NCBI RefSeq assembly: GCF_014171475.1
Contig: NZ_CP048817.1
Coordinates: 1,426,001-1,490,000, forward strand
From: Sphingomonas sp. So64.6b
GTDB taxonomy: Bacteria; Pseudomonadota; Alphaproteobacteria; Sphingomonadales; Sphingomonadaceae
DNA length: 64,000 nt
Direction: 5' to 3'
Part shown: positions 41,385 to 48,862 of the stretch, in pieces
Layout: every line of letters begins with the position of its first letter
Position numbering within the stretch: position 1 is the first letter of the stretch
Translations under genes and position numbers: made by a program
The notes under the pieces: generated by a model
Seen by the model: the letters and a program-made list of their open reading frames with translations, nothing else
Database searches by the model: none
Told to the model about the DNA's origin: nothing

Positions 41385-41597
41385 ATGCGGAAATTCTCGC
41401 TCGCGCTGGCGTCTTTTGCCCTGCTCGCGTCAACCGGCGCGCTCGCTGCCCCGTGCAAGGACGCCAAGGGCAAGTTCATCAAATGCCCGCCCAAGACTGC
41501 CGCCCCCGCCGCCACCGGTGGCGTGACCAAGGACGCCAAGGGCAAATGCCATATCGCATCGGGTCCGAAAAAGGGCCAGTTCACCAAATGCCCGTGA
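41385..41597 (+). CDS. Small secreted Cys/Lys-rich protein with an internal repeat
   Basis: The 70-residue product has a signal peptide (MRKFSLALASFALLASTGALA). The short mature part is built from two related units, CKDAKGKFIKCP and KDAKGKCHIASGPKKGQFTKCP, joined by a proline/alanine-rich linker. Four cysteines could form two disulphides in the periplasm. AAGGAG lies upstream. The function is unknown. Similar proteins are known to me from sphingomonad mobile elements, but the role is undescribed as far as I can tell. Confidence 0.75.
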   Translation: MRKFSLALASFALLASTGALAAPCKDAKGKFIKCPPKTAAPAATGGVTKDAKGKCHIASGPKKGQFTKCP

Positions 41598-41997
41598 TGC
41601 CCGATCGTCGATAACGACCGGAACCCTACTTCGCCTTTGGCGGTGACACAGCGCGTGCTGACGCCCACCGGCGACGCAGGGTATGGGCGCCCGCTTTTGC
41701 CCCAAGGGTCGAGAGCCGGGTATCGGCATGGACGAGATTTTCCGCCGGTCGCTTATACCGAATGCGGCATGGTCGGCGCGGCCCGGGCGAGTGCTAGGGT
41801 CGGCGCGGCCCGGGCGAGTGCTAGGGTCGCCGCCGCCAGTTCGACTTGGCTCGACTCGACTCCTGATGACGACGCTCGACCCGACCGCACCGGGTAAGAT
41901 GGCGCTGCCGGATCCCGATGACGGCGGGATGATAAGGGCTACACGCACAGTGTGAAGGATGTGGCGCTCATGCGCCCGCCGCGTTAGGCATCGCGCA
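41598..41997. other. Non-coding stretch with a tandem repeat
   Basis: This 400-bp gap has no gene with support. It contains the 27-bp tandem duplication at 41771-41824. The short frames across it lack ribosome-binding sites. It should hold the promoter of the gene at 41998. Confidence 0.4.
41771..41824. repeat. 27-bp tandem duplication
   Basis: The unit begins GGTCGGCGCGG and ends GCGAGTGCTAG. It occurs twice in direct succession and is followed by a partial third match (GGTCGCC). It lies in the gap before the gene at 41998 and may be a simple slippage repeat. Confidence 0.7.
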
Positions 41998-42342
41998 ATG
42001 GACAGGACGGAGTCGAAACCGGGCGAGATCGACAACCAAACCTGGTTGATCGACGACGGTCATGCGATCATCGAGAAGAAGCGGGCGGGCGGGATCGACG
42101 CATTGACCCCGCGCGAACGGTTGATCCACTGCTTCTGGATTGCCGATTATAGTATGCGCAACGCCGGCGATCTGGCGACCGCGCGCGACCTCGACCCGCG
42201 CTATCTGAGCGATGCGCGAAGCGTTGCGGCGCTGCTTGACCTGCCGGTCACGGCCGCCGCGTTCGGCTTGAGCGAAGGCGAACTGGAGCGTCGGTTCTTC
42301 GATCTGTTCGATCGACTCTGCGACGAGTTGCGGGGCCGCTGA
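41998..42342 (+). CDS. Hypothetical protein of the mobile element (114 aa)
   Basis: No family was recognised. The product begins MDRTESKPGEIDNQTWLIDD. It is helical and acidic, with a central stretch LTPRERLIHCFWIADYSMRNAGDL and a C-terminal FGLSEGELERRFFDLFDRLCDEL. No signal peptide or membrane helix is present. The ATG at 41998 was chosen as the first start without a stop upstream; the ribosome-binding site is weak. Gene neighbourhood suggests an accessory protein of the element. Confidence 0.62.
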   Translation: MDRTESKPGEIDNQTWLIDDGHAIIEKKRAGGIDALTPRERLIHCFWIADYSMRNAGDLATARDLDPRYLSDARSVAALLDLPVTAAAFGLSEGELERRFFDLFDRLCDELRGR

Positions 42343-42578
42343 TCGGCGCGCCGCCGGCAGCGCAGCGCTGCTGCAGCAATGCCCGGCGTCATGCCCGAGC
42401 GTGCGCTGAGAACGATTGGTATCGTCGTGCACGCTCCAGGCAGCTTGCCCGACACCCGGAACGATTTCCGGGGCGCGAGAGCCCAGCCCATCAAGTCATT
42501 CCGACACGTGCACATCCGCCGTAAACTCGCGCAGCGTACGCGGCTAAGTGTGCGTACCGGTAGTAAGGCGGGCATAGC

Positions 42579-42764
42579 ATGATCGAGAATGTCAGGGATA
42601 TCGCGCTTCTCGGACTGGGCTTTGGCGGCTTCGGCGCAGGGATCGCGGCCATCATCACTGCCTGGTTCAACGGTCGGTCGAAGCTCATCCGTGCGCAGCG
42701 CGGGGATCCAGAGACTGTTCCTCGGCGGCCCGCCGTGCCAATGCTTGTCCGAGGCGATCGCTGA
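42579..42764 (+). CDS. Possible small membrane protein (61 aa)
   Basis: The frame begins MIENVRDIALLGLGFGGFGAGIAAIITAW, with one glycine-rich hydrophobic helix, then a basic tail. AAGGCGG lies about 10 bases before the ATG. There is no family match and no overlap with neighbours, so the coding status is uncertain. Confidence 0.4.
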   Translation: MIENVRDIALLGLGFGGFGAGIAAIITAWFNGRSKLIRAQRGDPETVPRRPAVPMLVRGDR

Positions 42765-42825
42765 TCGGGCCTGCGACCGGCGGACGATCCGGCAAGGCGT
42801 TCCACACCCAGCGCGGCGAGATCAT

Positions 42826-43158
42826 ATGGCAAAACCAAAAGGCCACCGCGGAACATGGTTCGCAGAATGGGGCGGGGAGCAGATCCCGTGCGTGCACCAA
42901 GTCTATTTCGTCGTGCGCAAGGGAAAGCGGCCGATCTATGTCGATGATGCCGTCGGCGGAAATCCCAAATGGCCGCCCTTCATCGAAGCGATCCGCAAGC
43001 TGAAGAAGGTGCTCCTAACCTCCGACCATCTTGAAAATGGCGTTCCCACGGACCGGAAGGATTATCTGTCGCTGTGGCGGGTCGAGAATGTGCGCTACGA
43101 GCACCCCGTCCTGTCGTTCGAGTTCGCGGAGCGGCTACCGCCGGCCCGGTTCAGCTAG
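42826..43158 (+). CDS. Hypothetical protein (110 aa)
   Basis: No family was recognised. The product begins MAKPKGHRGTWFAEWGGEQIPCVHQVYFVVRKGKRPIYVDD. It is mostly beta-rich and basic at the N-terminus, with no membrane helix, and ends EFAERLPPARFS. GGCGAG precedes the ATG at 42826. The open frame reaches back to 42589, but that part overlaps the small membrane frame. It may be a DNA- or protein-binding accessory factor of the element; nothing in the sequence proves this. Confidence 0.55.
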   Translation: MAKPKGHRGTWFAEWGGEQIPCVHQVYFVVRKGKRPIYVDDAVGGNPKWPPFIEAIRKLKKVLLTSDHLENGVPTDRKDYLSLWRVENVRYEHPVLSFEFAERLPPARFS

Positions 43159-43361
43159 TCCGGGGCGAGATAATCTCTCAGCAGGCGCGTGCCTGGTGGC
43201 AGGCGCTGCATCATCTCGAAGACATATTTGGTCAGCGCCCGGATCAGCTTGCGCCACCACAGGTCGATCGCGAGGCTGAGCGTCTTCGCGACGCAATCAT
43301 CGCAGATCGGCGAGGGCGACAGTCGGGTGATCGGAGCACGGTCATATGCGATCAATGCCAC
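43155..43361 (-). CDS. Doubtful small protein (68 aa)
   Basis: A 68-codon frame convergent with the gene ending at 43158 contains LSLAIDLWWRKLIRALTKYVFEMMQRL, an amphipathic helical run. There is no ribosome-binding site and no recognised family. It is kept at low confidence because the gap is otherwise empty. Confidence 0.22.
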   Translation of the reverse strand: MALIAYDRAPITRLSPSPICDDCVAKTLSLAIDLWWRKLIRALTKYVFEMMQRLPPGTRLLRDYLAPD

Positions 43362-43428
43362 CCGTTAGCGCCAGTGCAAACCCTCTGCTTTACCGGGAAG
43401 CATCGGCGTCGCCGGACGGTGCACGCCA

Positions 43429-44163
43429 TCACTTCTCCGGCTTCGCGACGCTCTTGGCCGCCCGAGACACGGCGCGAACGAAATCGCGATTGACCTCGCC
43501 TTCGCTGATCGCCGGCGTCGACCAGAGGATCGCGCGCGACGGGAAATAACGGTTCGACGGACCAGTCGTCGAGAAAATCAGCACCGGCTCGCCGTCGCGC
43601 TCGGCAGGCTGCAAGTCGATCGTCGCCAATTGCACCCGCTGGCCGCCGACCACATCCCATACGCTGCCGCGTACATGGCCGCGCTCAACAGATCCGTCGA
43701 GTTGGACCGGTGAAAAGACATAGCGCCTGGCAAGGCCGCCCGAGCCGATCGTGCCCGTGTCCTCGCCCCGATAGACCTGCATCTCGACCTCGACCGGGGC
43801 TCCGTCGAGCGCGTCGATCGCTGGATCGCGGCGTTTGGCGATGACGTCTCCCCCCGGCTGGCTCGACCAGGCACCGCTCAGGTTCCGGTCGAGAAAGAGC
43901 CAGTTGCCGATGCGCTCGGTCGCCTTGGGCTGCTCGGTCGCGAACCCGTTGATCTTGGCGGGCAGGTCGAGCAGGCCGAGAAACAGCGAGGCGATCCAGC
44001 CGCTCGCCGCAGCGGCGGCGATGAGCCAGCGGCGCTCACGCGCCGATCGCGGCGGCTCGACGATCGCGGCCGGGCGGGGCGCTGGTTGCGGCGGAATGAC
44101 GACCTGCTTTCGGTCGATCCGGGTTGGTGCGCGCGACCCTTTTGGCGGCGGATAACGGCCCAT
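43429..44163 (-). CDS. Membrane-anchored protein with basic N-terminus, unknown function
   Basis: The 244-residue protein has a proline-rich, basic cytosolic N-terminus (MGRYPPPKGSRAPTRIDRK), one transmembrane helix (WLIAAAAASGWIASLFLGLLDLP) and a soluble C-terminal domain of about 150 residues, probably beta-rich and periplasmic, starting near NGFATEQPKATERIGNW. The GxW pattern in LSGAWSSQPGG is reminiscent of lipocalin-like folds, but no family was assigned. The start at 44163 overlaps the nuclease stop by one base (TGATG), so the two are co-expressed, opposite to the rest of the element. Confidence 0.65.
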   Translation of the reverse strand: MGRYPPPKGSRAPTRIDRKQVVIPPQPAPRPAAIVEPPRSARERRWLIAAAAASGWIASLFLGLLDLPAKINGFATEQPKATERIGNWLFLDRNLSGAWSSQPGGDVIAKRRDPAIDALDGAPVEVEMQVYRGEDTGTIGSGGLARRYVFSPVQLDGSVERGHVRGSVWDVVGGQRVQLATIDLQPAERDGEPVLIFSTTGPSNRYFPSRAILWSTPAISEGEVNRDFVRAVSRAAKSVAKPEK

Positions 44164-44549
44164 CAGCGGGGCGCCATTGCGCACCAATCGGGTTTCGGCG
44201 TGCCGCGCGGCCACCACCGCGCGACGCCGATCCGGACCAGTTCGGTCGCCAGGTCACGGCCGCTGAGCGTGACGCGTGCGACGGTTCGATTATAGCTGCG
44301 GCCAGTTCTAACCAGCCCGACATCGCGGCGATTGAGCAACGCCCTGGCGCGGGTCGAGGCGGTCTGGCCGAGCACGATCTCGGCTGTGCATTTCGCCTGA
44401 CCTCGACGTGTTTCCGGCGCGTCGATATCGGCGATCCGGATACGCTCACCGCTCTCCAGCCGGAAAGTATCGCCATCCGTGACATAGCGGATTCGTTCCT
44501 GCTTGGGCGGGGTCGCGGCAGTGATCAGCAGCGCCAGCGAAGCGAGCAT
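44163..44549 (-). CDS. Thermonuclease-family (SNase-like) secreted nuclease
   Basis: The 128-residue product has the staphylococcal-nuclease-like fold: YVTDGDTFRLESGERIRIADIDAPETRRGQAKC with the Asp and Arg active-site positions, then VGLVRTGRSYNRTVARVTLSGRDLATELVRIGVARWW. An N-terminal hydrophobic segment, MLASLALLITAATP, would act as a signal or anchor. The ATG at 44549 was chosen; the frame extends to an ATG pair near 44621. The stop overlaps the next gene. Small SNase-like proteins are frequent cargo of conjugative elements; the substrate is unproven. Confidence 0.8.
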   Translation of the reverse strand: MLASLALLITAATPPKQERIRYVTDGDTFRLESGERIRIADIDAPETRRGQAKCTAEIVLGQTASTRARALLNRRDVGLVRTGRSYNRTVARVTLSGRDLATELVRIGVARWWPRGTPKPDWCAMAPR

Positions 44550-45010
44550 CACGCGCGGCGCGAGACTGGCTATGCTTGGCTCGCTTCGCCCGTGCCCCAT
44601 CCTGGGTCTCGTCTCGATCATCATCGTCCAGGCGATATGGCAGGGTCGCGTCGCTGGCAATCGCCCGTCCGTGCGCGGGGCATCATCGGCAGCCTGTCAG
44701 CCCTTCACGCTTCCCTTGAGCGGGGCCATCGTTGAGCATGACTGTCTTTTTCGCACTCCGTGCCGAACCGGTCCCGGCTCCTCGGGCGCATGACCTGGAA
44801 CGGCCGGCCGCCGCCCAAAACCATCGCCTGCCGGCTTATTTCCCCGCCCATGTGCCATGGGCTCCTCGCGGGCGCTTCGCTTCAAATAAGCCTTTGGCTC
44901 CGGTCCTCCGCTGCCGCTTCGGCCTTGCGGTTCGGGTGTCTGCCTGGCCGTCCCTGAGGTCCGCCCATCGCCCGGAACGGTTCGGGCGAGTTAACGCAAG
45001 GAGACCTGCA
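44550..45010. other. Leader region before DUF736 gene
   Basis: This 461-bp divergent region has many open frames but none with a product or ribosome-binding site. It contains the promoters of the minus-strand nuclease pair and the plus-strand DUF736 operon. Its GC-rich, pyrimidine-containing leader resembles the one before the ArdC gene. Confidence 0.4.
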
Positions 45011-45331
45011 ATGCCCGCAATCGGTTATGTCACCCGCGAAGGAAACGGCTTCAAGGGCGAGCTCAAGACGCTGTCGATCCGCACCGACATCATGATCGTG
45101 CCCAATGGCCAGAAGACCGCCGACACCCAGCCCGACTATCGGGTCTCGGCCGGTGGGGTCGAGGTCGGGGCCGGCTGGGTGCGGCGCGGCGAAATGTCCG
45201 GCAAGGACTATGTGTCGCTCAGCCTCGCCGCGCCCGAATTCGGACCCCGGCGGCTCTATGCCAATCTCGGCCGCGCCGCCGGCCAGGACGATGACGATGC
45301 CTTCGCCATCATCTGGAATCCGGCCGACTGA
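45011..45331 (+). CDS. DUF736-family protein
   Basis: The 106-residue DUF736 protein begins MPAIGYVTREGNGFKGELKTLSI. It shows the family sequence PDYRVSAGGVEVGAGWVRRG then DYVSLSLAAPEFGPRRLYANLGRAAGQDDDDAFAIIWNP. These proteins are small beta-rich factors found almost only in conjugative elements of alphaproteobacteria, with unknown function. AAGGAG precedes the ATG. A strong hairpin follows the stop codon. Confidence 0.92.
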   Translation: MPAIGYVTREGNGFKGELKTLSIRTDIMIVPNGQKTADTQPDYRVSAGGVEVGAGWVRRGEMSGKDYVSLSLAAPEFGPRRLYANLGRAAGQDDDDAFAIIWNPAD

Positions 45332-45341
45332 GTGGCCGGCG

Positions 45342-45372
45342 ATCCGCGCGCCGACCCGGCGCGCGGATTTGT
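45342..45372 (+). terminator. Hairpin after DUF736 gene
   Basis: ATCCGCGCGCCG-ACC-CGGCGCGCGGAT is a perfect 12-bp stem with a 3-base loop, followed by TTGTCC. It starts 10 bp after the stop. The T-run is weak, so it may be a pause or RNA-stabilising structure rather than a full terminator. Confidence 0.5.
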
Positions 45373-45492
45373 CCTGGCACCGGGTCGAAAACGCATAGGT
45401 GCGTTTTCGACCCTGCCGGATGCGGCTTTCAGCGTTCAATTGGGTGTCCGGGCGGCGCGATCCGGCGGCCGCTACAAGCGGATACAAGGCCC

Positions 45493-45726
45493 ATGGACGA
45501 CACCGACGACACTGCGGTTCGCGCGCGCAAGGCGCGCGAAACCTGCCCGTTCCTCACCGCCAAGCAGACCGCGTTCCATCTCGGCCTCGCGGCAACCAGC
45601 CTGAAGGGCATGCGCGCCGAGGGGCGCGGCCCAATCTGTCGCCTGCATGGCCGTGCCTGGTATTATCATATCGACGATATCGAGGCTTGGTCAAACGCCC
45701 ATAAAAAGGGTGGCAGCCATGACTGA
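45493..45726 (+). CDS. AlpA/excisionase-type helix-turn-helix protein
   Basis: The 77-residue protein has a MerR/excisionase-like helix-turn-helix: FLTAKQTAFHLGLAATSLKGMRAEGRGPICRLHGRAWYYHIDDIEAW. Such proteins recruit integrase or regulate element genes. The ATG at 45493 was taken as start. The 3' end overlaps the TraF start by 8 bases. It is the only excision-related gene visible; no integrase is in the window. Confidence 0.82.
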   Translation: MDDTDDTAVRARKARETCPFLTAKQTAFHLGLAATSLKGMRAEGRGPICRLHGRAWYYHIDDIEAWSNAHKKGGSHD

Positions 45727-46291
45727 GCGCCGCGATTTGCCGCTGCTCGCCTGGGGCGAGGCCCTGCGTGTGGCGCGGCGCCGGCGCCAGATTCTGCGCC
45801 GCCGTGGCCTCGTGCTCGGCGCCGGGTGCGCCGTCGTGCTTGCCACCGCGGTGCTGCCGCCGCTGCCTCGGCTGGTGTGGAATGCCAGCGCCAGCGCGCC
45901 GATCGGCCTGTACCGGGTCGGGCCCGGTACACCCGTGGTTCGCGGCGACATGGTAATTGCGCGCACCCCGCTTGCCGCTCGCGACTTGGCAGCGCGCCGA
46001 CACTATATCCCATCAAACGTGCCGCTGGTGAAGCGCGTGGCGGGGGTCGCCGGTGACCGGGTCTGCGCTGTCGGTCGGATGATTTTCGTCAACGGCCGAC
46101 CCTTGGCAACACGGCGCGCGACGGACTCGCACGGGCGGTCGCTGCCCTGGTGGACCGGTTGCCGCATGCTCGGCGACGGCACGCTGTTCCTGCTGATGGC
46201 GGAAGCGCCGGACTCGTTCGACGGACGCTATTTCGGCCCGACGCCGGCAGCCGATGTGATCGGCAAGGCGGTGATGCTGTGGCGCCGCTGA
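45719..46291 (+). CDS. traF: TraF-type S26 signal peptidase
   Basis: The 190-residue inner-membrane protease has an N-terminal membrane anchor (RRGLVLGAGCAVVLATAVLPPL), the catalytic serine in NASASAPIGLYRV, and the lysine region VPLVKRVAGVAGDRVC. TraF proteins of conjugative plasmids process and cyclise pilin. The ATG at 45719 overlaps the preceding gene. It in turn overlaps the lytic transglycosylase start by 13 bases. Pilin and other type IV secretion genes are not present in the window. Confidence 0.9.
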   Translation: MTERRDLPLLAWGEALRVARRRRQILRRRGLVLGAGCAVVLATAVLPPLPRLVWNASASAPIGLYRVGPGTPVVRGDMVIARTPLAARDLAARRHYIPSNVPLVKRVAGVAGDRVCAVGRMIFVNGRPLATRRATDSHGRSLPWWTGCRMLGDGTLFLLMAEAPDSFDGRYFGPTPAADVIGKAVMLWRR

Positions 46292-46884
46292 GATCGGTGG
46301 CGCTCGTGGCGCTGCTCGCGCTCACCTGCCCGGCACGGGCCGAAACCGTCTCCGACTGGCGCCCGTTGGTGGTCGAGGCATCGCAGCGGTTCGGCGTGCC
46401 GGTCGTCTGGATCGAGCGTGTGATGCACGCCGAGAGCGGTGGCAGGACGACGCTCCGGCGGCGGCCGATCGTCAGTCGGGCTGGCGCGATGGGTCTGATG
46501 CAGCTGATGCCGCGTACCTGGAACGAGATGCGGGCGGCGCTCGGCCTGGGGAAGGATCCGTTCGATCCGCGCGACAATATCATCGCCGGGACCGCCTATC
46601 TGCGACTGATGTATGACCGGTTCGGTTATCCCGGTCTGTTCGCCGCCTATAATGCCGGGCCGGGACGATATGCTGCTTACCTTGCCGGCCGCCAGGCCTT
46701 GCCGGGCGAAACCAGCGCTTATCTCGCAAGCGTGACGGGTGATCCGGCGAGGATGCCGACCGCGCCAGGCGAACCCCGCCGCCCCGGTCTTTTCGTATCG
46801 CTGAATGCCGACCCGCGTGATCCGAGTTCCGCCGGTCCGGTGGCACCATCAACGGGACTGTTCGCGATCCCCGAGCGGCGCTGA
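46279..46884 (+). CDS. Lytic transglycosylase (VirB1-like)
   Basis: The 201-residue periplasmic enzyme cleaves peptidoglycan to make room for a transfer apparatus. A signal peptide (SVALVALLALTCPARA) precedes the SLT domain with the catalytic Glu in MHAESGG, then GAMGLMQLMPRTWNEM and the AAYNAGPGRYAAYL motif. The GTG at 46279 lies inside traF, 13 bases before its stop; this is the first start that gives the signal peptide. The C-terminus is proline-rich. Confidence 0.9.
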   Translation: MAPLRSVALVALLALTCPARAETVSDWRPLVVEASQRFGVPVVWIERVMHAESGGRTTLRRRPIVSRAGAMGLMQLMPRTWNEMRAALGLGKDPFDPRDNIIAGTAYLRLMYDRFGYPGLFAAYNAGPGRYAAYLAGRQALPGETSAYLASVTGDPARMPTAPGEPRRPGLFVSLNADPRDPSSAGPVAPSTGLFAIPERR

Positions 46885-47037
46885 TCCGTTGATCTTCCCA
46901 TTTCCGGTGCGGGAATGTTGCGCGTCATCGCGGGGCGGGAGCCGCTTACCGCGCGTAGGTCGTATCCGTCGTCAAACCTGTGCCCACCCGGCACCTCGAT
47001 GCCCTGGACGCGCCAGCATTGGCGTTGCAATGGAACA

Positions 47038-47074
47038 GCGCGCGCCGTCCAATCGATGATCGGACGGCGCGCGC
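47038..47074. terminator. Perfect 13-bp hairpin after mucR-like gene
   Basis: GCGCGCGCCGTCC and GGACGGCGCGCGC pair perfectly across an 11-base loop. The structure ends 14 bp from the stop codon of the minus-strand MucR-like gene and could terminate it. No T-run is present. Confidence 0.5.
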
Positions 47075-47087
47075 AGGCTCCAGAAAC

Positions 47088-47444
47088 TCAGGCGGATTTG
47101 TTGCCCGGCTTGCGACCGGCCGGCTTCTGGCCGAGCTTGCGGCCAAGGCCGATCTTCTTTGCCATCTCGCGCCGCGCGATCGAATAATTCTCGGCGACCA
47201 TCGGATAATCGGCCTTGAGATTATAGCGCTGGCGATAGTCTTCCGGCGACAGGCCATGGCCCGACAAATGCCGACGCAGCGTCTTGTAGGGTTTGCCGTC
47301 GATCAGCGAGAGGATGTGATCCTTTGATGCGAGCGACTTGCGCACCGTCACGGCGGGGGTGAAGTCTTCGTCGAGTGCGAGCTCTTCGCTGCTCGTTACG
47401 GTTGCCGCCGCGCCGGCTGTCAACTCGGTGACCGTCGCGTGCAT
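47088..47444 (-). CDS. MucR/Ros-family transcriptional regulator, N-terminus disrupted
   Basis: The 118-residue frame contains the MucR zinc-finger region (VTVRKSLASKDHILSLIDGKPYKTLRRHLSGHGLSPEDYRQRYNL) and the basic tail (REMAKKIGLGRKLGQKPAGRKPG). In it the first Cys of the usual C2H2 finger is replaced, as in many alphaproteobacterial MucR relatives. The normal MucR N-terminus is also visible upstream (KLATELTIAWLSNPNNRIAADEAPAFLRTM), but that part has no ATG, GTG or TTG start in frame. The likely true start, a TTG at 47560 preceded by GGAG, is out of frame by one base at an A-run (47548-47550). The gene is probably frameshifted, or translated from 47444. Confidence 0.75.
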   Translation of the reverse strand: MHATVTELTAGAAATVTSSEELALDEDFTPAVTVRKSLASKDHILSLIDGKPYKTLRRHLSGHGLSPEDYRQRYNLKADYPMVAENYSIARREMAKKIGLGRKLGQKPAGRKPGNKSA

Positions 47445-47560
47445 CGTACGCAGAAAGGCGGGAGCCTCGTCGGCGGCAATGCGATTATTCGGATTCGACA
47501 GCCATGCGATGGTCAGTTCGGTCGCCAGCTTGACAGCATTCAGCGAATTTCCTCGGTCAA

Positions 47561-48170
47561 GTCATTCTCCAGTTGCAGCGATGGTCTGCGCATTGTGTAT
47601 ATCGCCGATAGTCGTTGGTTGCCAACACAAGATGTCATTGTTGCTTTTGACATCGGGCGCGGCACACCAGCTTACCGGCAAGTATAAAACCGACATCATT
47701 GTCTATAGTCGATGACCGGCGATCATCATTCTTCGGACCGCACTCCAACCGTTTCTGGGTTCGATCTCCTTTAATATATGGTCGGTCGGGCTGACGCGCC
47801 ATCACCGCGCCATCGCTATTTTCGCATCCCTTTCACCCCAAGCGACACATCGACTGGGGAGCTTGGTAACCAGTCGAGCGCGTCCTTTGGAGATGTCGCG
47901 CCATGCGGATGGCGGGGAGGGCTCGTCTCGGATCGTCCGAGTTTGGCGGCTGCCGGCGCGCCTGTGCAAGGCCGGCGGCCCCTCCAATTTTGCCGCGAGA
48001 TTGAGCGTGCTGCGCACGCGTGTTTGTTCGTAGCAGCGCAACAAAATCGGTTCCTCCGCCGCCGCTTCGCGGTGCCTGCGCTGGCGCTCCGGCAGCCCTG
48101 ACAGGCACACCGGCAACCGCCGTCGAGAGGCTGTCTTCGATGAGGAAGGCGTCAATTGATGGAGGTTCTC
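47561..48170. other. Non-coding stretch between mucR-like and hypothetical gene
   Basis: This 610-bp stretch contains only short frames without ribosome-binding sites or families. The segment 47590-47780 is less GC-rich than its surroundings and may hold a promoter. A small hairpin-rich segment precedes the gene at 48171. Confidence 0.4.
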
Positions 48171-48530
48171 ATGACCGTGTTTCAACCGGTTTCGCACAGC
48201 TCGGATCGCGTGATGGCGGTGCTCGTGGCGGGGCTCGAACTCGAATTCGGGCGCGGCGCGGCAGAGGCGTTGGCGCAGCGATTCATCGCGGCGGAAGAGT
48301 GCGATTTCACCTGGGATGCGCGGGATCAGGAGCGTTGGCTGGGCGCTTATGAGGCACCCGGGGATAGTGATTTCGAGCTGGATCGGGTGGCGATTATCGG
48401 GTTTCTGGATAGGCAATGGTTCGTCGCAGTGTGCATCGTCGATGGCGATGGCATGGCGCACGGCATGATCGGGCGGCGCACATTTTCAAACGAGCAGGGA
48501 GCGCGAAAGGCGTTCGTGACGCAGCGTTGA
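48171..48530 (+). CDS. Hypothetical protein of the mobile element (119 aa)
   Basis: No family was recognised. The product begins MTVFQPVSHSSDRVMAVLVAGLELEFGRGAAEALAQRF. It has a W/D-rich centre (CDFTWDARDQERWLGAYE) and a C-terminal half with strands (VAIIGFLDRQWFVAVCIVDGDGMAHGMIG). The ATG at 48171 is preceded by GGAGG. A strong terminator follows the stop, so it is a single-gene unit. It is probably a cytosolic accessory factor. Confidence 0.65.
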   Translation: MTVFQPVSHSSDRVMAVLVAGLELEFGRGAAEALAQRFIAAEECDFTWDARDQERWLGAYEAPGDSDFELDRVAIIGFLDRQWFVAVCIVDGDGMAHGMIGRRTFSNEQGARKAFVTQR

Positions 48531-48547
48531 TCTGCAAGGGGAGCGCA

Positions 48548-48590
48548 GCCGGGATGCGATGTCGGACAGGCATCGCGTCCCGGCTTTTTT
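48548..48590 (+). terminator. Strong rho-independent terminator
   Basis: GCCGGGATGCGATG and CATCGCGTCCCGGC form a 14-bp stem with one G-U pair and a 9-base loop, followed by TTTTTT. It lies 18 bp after the stop of the gene at 48171. Confidence 0.85.
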
Positions 48591-48862
48591 GTGCCTTGGT
48601 TAAGACAGGGAGAAGGCGCCGGGGAGGATGGCAGGGTGAGCGAGCGGACAGGGCGGCGGAAGGCAAGATAAAGCTGCGGCACCGGTGGTCCCGCAAGTGT
48701 TTGTCTGCACATCGTTTTTTGGCGAAGGATTTGGCACTGCCCTCCGGTGACCAGTGCCATTCGGCCCAGAATCGACGGTTTTCCGCAGGGTTCGGCGGCA
48801 CCGGTTTTCAGGGGCGCAGAGGCGCGTCATGCTCACCCGAAATACTCCAGCGGACCGTCATC

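Noticed and set aside
47802..48461. 219-codon minus-strand frame opposite the gene at 48171
   Set aside because: The plus-strand gene has GGAGG and a strong terminator; the minus frame has neither.
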